Made by a program: the position numbers and the translations under genes. Under the pieces are notes generated by a model. It ran no database searches. It was not told where the DNA came from and saw only the letters and a program-made list of their open reading frames with translations. This document shows, in pieces, positions 1-8,163 of a stretch of 64,000 bases of DNA. The stretch lies in contig NW_006766974.1 of NCBI RefSeq assembly GCF_000275845.1, forward strand, positions 4,914-68,913, given 5' to 3'. The number at the start of each line of letters is the position of its first letter. The first letter of the stretch is position 1. The stretch comes from Dichomitus squalens LYAD-421 SS1 (taxonomy: Eukaryota > Basidiomycota > Agaricomycetes > Polyporales > Polyporaceae).

Positions 1-426
1 ACGTGACATCAAGTCAGGTGCGTCTCCACTCTTCCATCTTTGATAAGATAAGGATAAGGGCGGACTATCTTATCTAAGCGCTACACGCGCTTAGAAATGC
101 GATAAGATTAAGTCCGATCGGTGATTAGTAAGTAAGTAATCATGATGACATAGTCCGATCGGACTTAGTCATTATCGGAACAAAGCTCCGGCCGCGTTCG
201 GCATCGTAAGCATAATTGACCTTATCTCCTGTGCCGTCGGATAGACAGACGGCAAAGAGATAAGCACTTCCCGAAAGGGATGCACTAAGCAGAGTCCTGA
301 TGAGCTATAAAAGGCGAAACGGGACGGGTCGTTGTAGCACACAACGCCCCCGTTGACTCAGCTCGCCCTACCCACCCTCGACTCAACGGTCGATCTCACC
401 TCGCTTCGCTCGGTTTCGATCTCCCT
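1..426. mobile_element. LTR-like retroelement fragment or promoter-like repeat
   Basis: No reading frame is supported here. The stretch has short palindromic repeats (TCCGATCGG twice around 110-165, GATAAGATA near 40) and a TATA box, TATAAAAG, at 306-313, followed by a C-rich segment that runs into telomere-type repeats. A TATA box followed by a pyrimidine-rich leader would fit the right part of a retroelement LTR. No paired LTR, primer-binding site or target duplication is visible because the window starts here. It could equally be subtelomeric repeat DNA. Confidence 0.3.
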
Positions 427-450
427 CCCTAACCCTAACCCTAACCCTAA
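427..450 (+). repeat. Telomere-type repeat, 4 x CCCTAA
   Basis: Four perfect head-to-tail CCCTAA units (TTAGGG on the other strand), the usual filamentous-fungal telomere repeat. The C-rich strand reads left to right, as expected for the left end of a chromosome. The array is short and lies between an LTR-like stretch and a reverse-transcriptase relic, so it is interstitial within this window. Confidence 0.85.
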
Positions 451-791
451 GCTGGCACATTGCAGCCTTAACAGCTCCCAAACCAGAGCAGCTATTCACT
501 AGCTCTCAACTGCTCTAGGTAGCTCTGAGATGCACCTACCTAGAAACCCACCTCGTTCCACCTCGTTCCAGCATCTAGCTATCGGTATTTGCCAAATAGT
601 CAGATTTTCAAAACCTCAAAAAATGGAACGAGGTCCATAGCTCTTGAACAGTGACAGCAACGGCCTCCAAACCATGATGAGGGTGTGCGGAGGACCCTGG
701 GGCACGTGGGCCAGGTGCTCGTTCCAGGTGAAACGGCCTAGTCATGGCTCCACGGACCTCGTTCCACCAAAAACCTAGCACCAAGCCCCTT
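451..791. other. Repeat-rich flank with CCTCGTTCCA motifs
   Basis: No gene is supported. The motif CCTCGTTCC or its complement GGAACGAGG recurs, twice in tandem near 551-570 and again around 623-632 and 755-765. It probably belongs to the same decayed retroelement as the neighbouring reverse-transcriptase relic. Confidence 0.4.
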
Positions 792-1355
792 GGTGCCAGT
801 TTTTTGGGGATAGGGTTTATAATCATTTTTGTTATTAAGCATTTTTAACGTTTCCGTATTTAACCAGTCTCACTCAGACACCGCAAGTCCCAAGTTCTTG
901 TTGGTTAGAGTGACTACATAGTTTCGCTCATTTAAGAACGCTTGTATTTGGCGAGGATTTGGCGTAAGCGATTTATAGGTCGCCAGCCCCTCATCTTCTT
1001 CGGGAATTTGGGCGATCGTTTGGTTAACGAAGCGCCTACCCCTACTGATGCCGTTTTCAAGCATTTGCGGTAACTGCGGCGGCGCCTTACCTTTCAGTTT
1101 GGAGACGTCGTAGTCTGGGTCGTACGGAGAATTCGGGCCGTCTTGGAAAGTAAACTTAAGTCGCCATCGCAGACGACGTTCAAAATCTTCCCATGCACTC
1201 AAGATTAAACTAGAGTTGCGGCGTGAATGATACATATATTTAAGTCCGACGGAGAGCGAGTATGCGATGCTTTCAGGTACTACTACACCTATCCCCTGGA
1301 AACTGGAATCAAGCCCCTTGATTCCGGGTTTTTGGCGGAACAAGGTCTGTAGCAC
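792..1355 (-). pseudogene. Penelope-like (Coprina-type) reverse transcriptase N-terminal relic
   Basis: A 161-codon open stretch on the minus strand carries segments I recognise from the region before the RT core in endonuclease-lacking Penelope-like elements of basidiomycetes: AWEDFERRLRWR, YDPDYDV and FLNERNYVVTLTNKNLGLAV. It ends at a TGA at 870-872 directly after AVSE. The same frame then continues with DWLNTETLKMLNN, so the stop looks like a mutated arginine codon (CGA to TGA). Coding resemblance fades after about 26 more codons, and no RT catalytic core is present, so this is a truncated, dead copy. Coprina elements are known to associate with telomeres, which agrees with the CCCTAA units 340 bp away. 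The family assignment is from memory of motifs and needs a search. Confidence 0.6.
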
Positions 1356-1657
1356 CGCAACCAGGTTGTTCTGTCTGGAACAAGCGGGTGTCCCAACTGC
1401 CCCACACTCTCCCTCATGACCTCACTTTGGTTTGGAGATGATTGCTTCCGCCGTCTTTCAGCTAGGCACCTTGTTCCATTTTTCCAGGTTTTGTTAATTT
1501 CATATACTTAGCTATTTGAGCTAAAACATGATGTTATATTCCCACATCCATACTCAAAACGTAAGGGAGGAACATGACTAAATATTGTGTACAACAGAAT
1601 TGACGTCCACTTCTGGCTGCCGCCCTCGCTCTCGACCTACTCAAAGACCGCGCGGAC
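1356..1657. other. Gap between retroelement relic and FPP synthase
   Basis: No gene is seen. The left part still carries GGAACAAG-type motifs resembling the retroelement flank, and the right part is the 3' flank of the FPP synthase gene. Confidence 0.4.
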
Positions 1658-3025
1658 TCACTTCTGCCTCTTGTAGATCTTATCGAGGAACACCTTGAAC
1701 ACTTCCCTCTTCAACTTGACGTCACCTGGGCTGACGTCTGCACCTCCGGTAGGGATAGTCTCGATGAGACCTATGATTCGCTTGTACGCGCCCTCTTCGT
1801 ACTCAGTGTACCTCATCCGAATGCCAATCTCCTCGTATAGTGCCTTCACACGCGCTTCGGCTGCCTTGTCCTTCACGCCGTAGTTCTCATCGAGGACCTT
1901 CCGTTGTGCAGGCGTCGCAATCGCGAGCGCCGTGTTAACACACCATGAACACTTGTGGTCGATGATGTCCGTGCCAACCTTACCGAGTACCTCCGGAGGT
2001 GCGGCGAAGTCGAGGAAGTCGTCCTGGACCTGGAAGTACTCACCGAGCGGGACAAGGATCTTCTGCGCGAGCTTGTAGGGGTCGTTCGTTGATGAGTGGG
2101 GAATGCCACACATGTACATGGCGAGGGCGACGGGGAGATAGAAGGAGTAGTACGCGGTCTTAAAGATGACGATCTTCTGGTGCCTACACACGCAGACGGA
2201 TATTAGTACACGCAAAGGAGATGAAGAAGACTACATACTTGTCAAGCGAGAATTTGCTTAGGTCGACGTTGTCCTCGGGAGCAGTGATGAGGTCAATAAG
2301 CTGCCCGATGTCGGTCTGGAAAGTTGTGTCGTGGAAAACGTCGAGGAGGTACACGTAGTACGGCTCGGAGCGGAAGTGCTTCTTGAGGAGATAGTAGATG
2401 GAGCCTTCGAGCAGATACGCGTCATTAATTGCAAGCAAGTTCACTCCCTCGACGCGGTACCAGCATGGTTGTCCACGACGAGTGATCGACTGGTCCATCA
2501 TGTTGTCTGAGACGAGGTAGTACGCCTGAAGCTGTGGGAGAAGCCTGCGGTCAGCATCCATGCGTAAGCGAGCCTGATTATTGAGTTGGGAAGGACAAGT
2601 CTTATGGACACGAGGAGTGCGGGTAACGGAGGTGCGAACGCAAAGAGGAATATATAGGAAGAAAACCGAGCGTAAGAGACTCACAAACTCGACACCCCAG
2701 CCGAGAAGAGCAGCCTTGAAATATTCGTCGTCAGTGGGCTTCCGGCCCTTGAGGATCTCGACAGAATCGACAACGGACATCCCACGGTTGAGCTTCCCGC
2801 CTGTAATGTTGTAGTCGAGGTTCTAGGTGTAGCATCCGGCGGACACGCCAATTCGTAATCAGTACGGGCGCCGAAGAGGAAACACGGATGAGAACGCACG
2901 CGCTGGAACCAAGTGATTGCGTGCTCTGACATGCCCTCCTGCTTGAGATAGCCGAGGAGCTCGTCGCAGAGGATAGGGAAGACACTCTCCAAATTCTGCC
3001 TCTTCTCTGCCTTAGCGTCGGCCAT
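1658..3025 (-). CDS. Farnesyl diphosphate synthase
   Basis: Condenses IPP with DMAPP and then GPP to farnesyl diphosphate for sterols, prenylation, dolichol and ubiquinone; a cytosolic homodimer in known fungi. Four exons on the minus strand (3025-2900, 2822-2685, 2531-2239, 2183-1658) give 360 residues, the normal length. Start [10 protein letters not shown]; end KIYKRQK, the usual fungal ending. Motifs: [42 protein letters not shown], the second aspartate-rich motif DDFLD (residues 240-244) and [14 protein letters not shown]. The first aspartate-rich motif, normally DDxxD, reads D97-N98-M-M-D101, an unusual substitution at a Mg2+/diphosphate-binding position. Introns are 77, 153 and 55 nt with GT-AG ends. 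No terpenoid tailoring genes are adjacent, so a primary-metabolism role is likely. Confidence 0.95.
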
Positions 3026-3450
3026 TATGCGTCTGATAGGCGCGTAGCGGTGTGTAGACCAAGATATTGGGGGCGGGGGAAGAGCTTGCTGTTGAAGGTG
3101 CGATGGAGAGGCGGAGCTGGATGCGATGTTGCGTATTTAGCTAGACGAGGAATAAGGCAAGGTGGCACGAGATACCCAACGACTCGATGACTAGGTTCAA
3201 GTAGCTCGCCCACCGTAAATCCCTGGAGTGGGGGGAGCTTCGAGTACGACCGCAGTAGTTCCCAAAGTGGGGAAGCGCTTGCTGTCCAATTCTTATGCTG
3301 TCGCCATCGGAGTTGAGCCCCGCTCTGACACTATCGCAGCGTCTTGATGTTCTCCGATAGATACGGAAGAGCTGGCTGGTTGCAGAAGCTACCCTGATCC
3401 ACGCGACAGTTGTGTTAACCTACTTGAGCCGTGGGGAAACCCATCACAAA
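3026..3450. other. Intergenic, FPP synthase promoter side
   Basis: Lies between two minus-strand genes: it holds the 5' flank of FPP synthase and the 3' flank of the HNH-type gene. No clear TATA box or RNA gene was seen. Confidence 0.5.
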
Positions 3451-5051
3451 TCAGTCACTGCGAGTGATCCTCCCCGCACAATAGCCCTCTACATCCGGTC
3501 TAGTAGCGTCTGCCGGTAGCCAAGATGCCTTCCAGACTTGCGGGTTGTTCTTGATATATTCAGACATGAGTCTGAGCATGCGAGGAGTATCGGTATGACA
3601 AGAGGTAGCGAGAGATTCAGGTGGATTGTCCACTTCTTCGACGGCTGAATGAAATAGTGAGCTCAACGATGACCGAGTGGGCGTATGGAGTCATCTTACC
3701 CTGGTCCGGAAACCGTCGAAGAAACCGGTCCCTGTATCTCTTGTCGGCGGTCGTATAGAGATCTTCTGTCATAGGCTGTGCCACAGAGCTTTCTGAATCA
3801 ACCGCCTCTGCGAATGTTACCCATCGGGCGGATATCAACACGCGAATACACAATACCAAGGTGAAGCTCACACACCAGTGTCGGTCCCATTTGCGCCCTC
3901 TGCGTCTTGGTTCCCTGCGGATGTCTCAGACATTGCTGTAGAAGGAAAACCATGCGTCAGTCGCAGCATATACTACAAACGATGATACGTACTTATATCC
4001 ACACCCTCATGGACCACCTCGAGTTTCGACTGCGCTTGCTTGCCCGTTACCTTGAGCGCTTTCTTCGTGGACAGTCGATCCGCCCTTAGGCGCTCGACTT
4101 CCTCATTCGTGGGGGCAAGGTCGAACCCACACGTGGAGTGCAGAAGATTGATAACCGTGTAAGCGAACCGAGCATAGAGAAACTGGTCAGACACGCGAAT
4201 AGGCATGTCCACAGGTCTCCGGTGGAATAGCTCCGCATATTCAGCATCTCCTCGCCGCACGAAGTATGCCGCAAATCGGCCGCCGTCTACCGGATAGAAT
4301 ACGAAGCTGTGACGATTGAGGCACCGATGCACGTCGCTGCGCAAAGTTACGCCGTTCGCGACGTCGTTGACACCCGTTCGATGACCAGCGAGATTGTAGT
4401 CGGACATGTCGTTCGCGTAGAACCAGTCCCCTTGATCCTGGGGCACGAGGCGAGCATTCTCACATGCTACAGCCAGTGGACGGACTTAGTAATCCACACG
4501 AAAGCAAGACGGAGGTACGCACACTGCCGGTACCGAGTGATTATGCAACGCTTGTCCTCTTCCAGCACAGTGGTGGACATGCTCGATGACGAATTGAATT
4601 CATTATCGTAAAGCTCTGACTGCTCTTCGGCACTCCTGTTTCGGATCCAATGAGAGGGAATAGATTCTGGAAACCGCCACGCGGCCATATCACCGACGAT
4701 GGGGTATTTGCTCGTGCTCGTGCCCGTGCCCTGAGGTGATGCGAGGAGATAAAAGTAACGGCCTGGGCGTAGGAGCACGGTGTCCAGAGAGAGTCGCTGA
4801 TGTCCAGCGCAGTCATGCGCTATGTAACCATCCAGATCCTTGGCAGCGCGGTTGGTGAGGACACGGCAAGCATCCAGGACGAGGCGATGGTCTACACCAT
4901 ACTGGGTGTCGCCAGAAGGTGTCAGTCCGGCAGAAAAGGCCGGGAGAGAGAATAGCGGACGTTTGCAGTCTGGGTGGACGATGTCAACTGTAAGAGAGTG
5001 CAAGCGGACTTGCTGTGGGGAGGGAATTGCCAGATGCTCCCGAAGGATCAT
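3451..5051 (-). CDS. HNH-nuclease-domain protein (fungal HNH_2-like)
   Basis: Five exons (5051-4523, 4466-3993, 3935-3876, 3807-3700, 3644-3451) joined by 55-68 nt introns give 454 residues. ATG at 5051 (MILREHLAIPSP) is the first in-frame ATG. The middle of the protein (about residues 165-260) has the layout of the fungal HNH_2 family: CIITRYR, then SCENARLVPQ spanning the first intron, then GDWFYANDMSDYN, then NGVTLRSDVHRCLNRHSF. The first histidine of the HNH core (normally in an AAH-VP context) is replaced by arginine (NARLVP), while the Asn and later His positions are kept, so catalytic activity is doubtful. N- and C-terminal parts are unassigned. Such proteins are common and poorly characterised in agaricomycetes; function unknown. 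Confidence 0.75.
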
Positions 5052-7011
5052 GGTCGCGGGCAATTGGAGATATCTGTGCGCACGTTGACCCTCACTGACC
5101 TCTCAGTCTATTATGTAATCTCGTCGGCCCGGATTCGTGCGTGACAAGGACAAACGGTTTGTCCGTCGCTGTTCTCAATGCCTCGACTCGAGGTTCCGGC
5201 GGCCTACGGTCTTCAATGCGCATTCACGGCCTTGACTATTGGTGCGTCGCTCGCACGATCCGGGCCCCCCTTCTCCATCGTTGCTGAAATGTTCTCATTC
5301 CAATGTCAGTCCCAGCGAAGATGGCATGCTTCAGAATATCGCTCCCCATGACAATAGCGGGGGTGGATCTCTATGCACGTCCGCTAGGTCCAAACCAACT
5401 TCTCCGTTGTCCGTCGCCTGCGCACGTCCAAGTTCACCGATCTGCCGGCACGCCATCGTCTCTGAACTCATCACCGACTCCTGTTACTAGCTCCAAGCGC
5501 GAGCAACTTGACCACGATTGGTTGCTCATCGAGCCCGGCGAGCCTGCCACGATTATCCAGGAGTAGATTCAATGGGTCATCAATTGTGCCAACGACTCCA
5601 AGATCGGCATCGAAGCGCGCCTCGATTCGTACGAGATGGCGACCGCGCTCGACAACGCGCTCAAACCCAGGAACTCTTGTCTGGCGTGAGACACCCCCGC
5701 CTTTCAGGGGGCAGATCTATTTCCAGCCGAAGGAGTTTACAGGCATGAGCGCGGGTGAGAAGCTCGCGCGATTGACAAGGTGGATCCGGCAGCCTCGGGC
5801 GGCGAGCGACGCCATCCTACTCCAAGTCGGAGCCCAAGCTGTCACACATGCAGGCTGCAACGTTGATCGCGAACGTCTCGTCCATTGGCACGTGCCCACA
5901 AGATCTTTTGGCCGTAGCTTGGCTGCTAAACTTGCGCAGTGACGGTTATCCCGTTCGACCCGGTCTTCCACTCGTGTCTCTTTGTCGACCTGGAGAGCGC
6001 TGCCTTCTGCGTCGAAGAGACAAAGCTTACCGAGAAACTCAAGAGCCACCTTACCTCCATCAGTATGTCATGCAGGGTGATTGCAACGATCTCTGAACGC
6101 TCTTGCATCGCAAGGATGGGGCGAAGCCAAAGTAAGTCAGCTAGCACTCCACCTTCAAATCCTGTATGCGTATGTCACTATCTCATCGCCTCGCAAGTCA
6201 TCATCCCTCAGATATCTTACGCGATCTGCCTCATCTGGCCAGCTTTTGGTACACGGTCCCGCCATCCTGTGTCGAGGAGATGACGGGGTCAAGAACGAGG
6301 TCGAGATCGATGGCCTCCACAATGCCTAGTTACCTCCGCAATGGCGTTGTGTGCGTTCGCTATAGCTCGCCTAGCCGCCAGACGTTTGATAGAGTACCGC
6401 CGCAGTGACAAGATCTACATGGGTCTCGCTTACGAGATCACTTCTGCGTCCGAGCCTAATGCTGATGAGTCTATCTGCTGCGTTCCAACTTCCTGCTCTC
6501 TCGTCTTGCTTCGCATACACCATTTGGCAAACTCGTACCCTGAACCGAGTCGAGGCCAAGACCAAGCTCAAGTCGTCACTGGACTCGATGCCACACTAGC
6601 TGACGAAGGCCTCAAGGAGTCAAGCCGAGACTTGGATGCCATTATGATCAAGACCTGCCCGAACAGGACAAGTGAAGCATAAGGACACACGTACTGAAAA
6701 CCGCCATTACACCGCCTATTTCCTACAGGAAGGAAGCGCGCAAGCTAGCCAAGATTGAGCAGGGAGGAACGATTACGAACTGTAGTGGACAGTAAAGCAC
6801 ATATACGGTATAACACGACGATTAGCTCGACAATATGACGTAGATGATAGCGAACTTTTATATTGTGGTGGTGCCGCGGGACGCGCAACCGTGTTGCCAT
6901 CCGAATCCCTCCCCGCACCTGCTTCGTCTTCATTCTCGCATCCCGTACTGGCCAGATCTTACACGTCCATTCCTCCCAAGGGTAAAGCCAAGGACGCGTT
7001 TCAAAGTACGC
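5052..7011 (+). other. Gene-poor stretch with decayed coding traces
   Basis: No intact gene can be built. On the plus strand around 5510-5690 one frame reads IEPGEPATIIQE, a stop, then a protein-like run including IGIEARLDSYEMATALDNAL before further stops. Around 5940-6080 and 6340-6680 other frames look weakly protein-like, with no consistent splice pattern between them. This may be an old pseudogene whose family I do not recognise, or chance open frames. The right end (6680-7011) is the 3' flank of Hsp10. Confidence 0.3.
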
Positions 7012-7512
7012 TTACTCCTGAATCTTGGCGAGGATTTCCGAGTCACGGAAAAGGTAGTACTCCTGCACGCGCGTGCAGCACGCCAGCAATGAACACACAG
7101 TGCGACACAACAAGAGAAGAGCAAAACTTACCTCCTCGCCGACCTTGATAGGGCTACCGCCCCAGCCCGGAAGAAGCACACGATCACCAGCCTTGACGCT
7201 CACAGGCTGGACGTTACCATCCTTGTTGGGTGCACCTGGGCCTACGGCGATGACGGTCGCCTCGGGGAGTGGGTTGCTGGTGGAGGACGAGGGGAGGAAG
7301 ATGCCGCTCGCGGTTTTCTAGAGTCGACAGATGTCAATAGCTGGCTGGAGACATGGAAAGAACGACATACGGTCTCGGGCTTGAACCGCTGGACGAGGAC
7401 ACGGTCGAAAAGAGGGATAACAGACTTAATAGACTTGAACGTTGCCTGGGCAGCCTGTATGCGCAAGATGAGCACGAGCATAGAGTGGTAGACAGACAAG
7501 AGAACAGACCAT
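7012..7512 (-). CDS. hsp10: Mitochondrial 10 kDa chaperonin (Hsp10/GroES family)
   Basis: Co-chaperonin that caps Hsp60 in the mitochondrial matrix. Four exons (7512-7510, 7454-7371, 7317-7132, 7062-7012) give 107 residues, the normal size. Diagnostic segments are IPLFDRVLVQRF, the mobile-loop region KTASGIFLPSSS, NPLPEATVIAVGPGA, VKAGDRVLLPGWGGSPIKVGEE and the end YYLFRDSEILAKIQE. The first exon appears to be only the ATG itself: the next exon opens AAQATFKSIKSV immediately after a 55-nt intron with a GTCTGT donor. The start is inferred; a longer first exon without ATG is the alternative. A heat-shock-element-like site lies about 150 bp upstream. Confidence 0.92.
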
Positions 7513-8163
7513 GTGTGTGTACGGTACGAACGGGAAGTCGATGCGAGTGTGGTGAGCAGGGAGGGAGAGCGTGTCAAGTGCCTGAAGCGCCCGAGGGCCA
7601 CTGCTGGCTTCCCAATTTTGTACCCGCCTGTTTACACAGGCGCCCGCCAAACAACGCCCGAGAATCCTCCAGAACTCCGCTTAAGCTTGCTCTCAGCGCT
7701 GTCGGCACTAAACTCATGTTTGGGTGGCCGTGATCACTGAAGAAGTGGTATAGGTTGTGTGTGCTAGCGTATACTACATTGATGAGCACGGATAGCGACG
7801 AATGCTGGCGAGGAACGAGAGACATGCAGTCCGAGACCAGAGTATGTGCGCAATTACGGGGACACGAAGAACGCAAGGAGGGTGTGTTCGGGTATTGTGT
7901 GGATGTACAATATATCGATCAGCGACGATGAACGAGGATTGCGAGAACTGTGGACACGAATGGTTTGGGGTGGGATAGACTATCAAGCGTCACACGCAGA
8001 ACCGCATCGAGGGACGACACGGACGTAGTCCGTCCGAGACGGTAGTTAGCCAAAGCATGAGACGCCTCCGGGGAAACCCCTCTCCCAGGCACAAAAGACA
8101 ATGGTGTAGTTGAAGGGTATGATGATTCCACAACGAGGACAGAAGCACGCACACGAACTATCC
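7513..8163. other. Intergenic between Hsp10 and MYND-protein gene
   Basis: Both neighbours are on the minus strand, so this holds the Hsp10 promoter and the 3' flank of the MYND gene. Short open frames here lack any family resemblance. Confidence 0.5.
7662..7674 (-). promoter_or_regulatory. Heat-shock-element-like site upstream of Hsp10
   Basis: GAAtcCTCcaGAA has three alternating 5-bp units of the HSF1-binding pattern (nGAAn/nTTCn) with one mismatch, about 150 bp upstream of the Hsp10 start. Seen directly; function inferred from the neighbouring gene. Confidence 0.4.

Noticed and set aside
427..450. Telomere repeat as proof of the actual chromosome end
   Set aside because: Only four units, with non-telomeric DNA on both sides inside the window; kept as an interstitial or truncated telomere-type array.
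1658..5051. Terpenoid biosynthetic cluster around FPP synthase
   Set aside because: No terpene synthase, P450, methyltransferase or other tailoring enzyme is adjacent; the neighbours are an HNH-type protein, Hsp10 and a retroelement relic.
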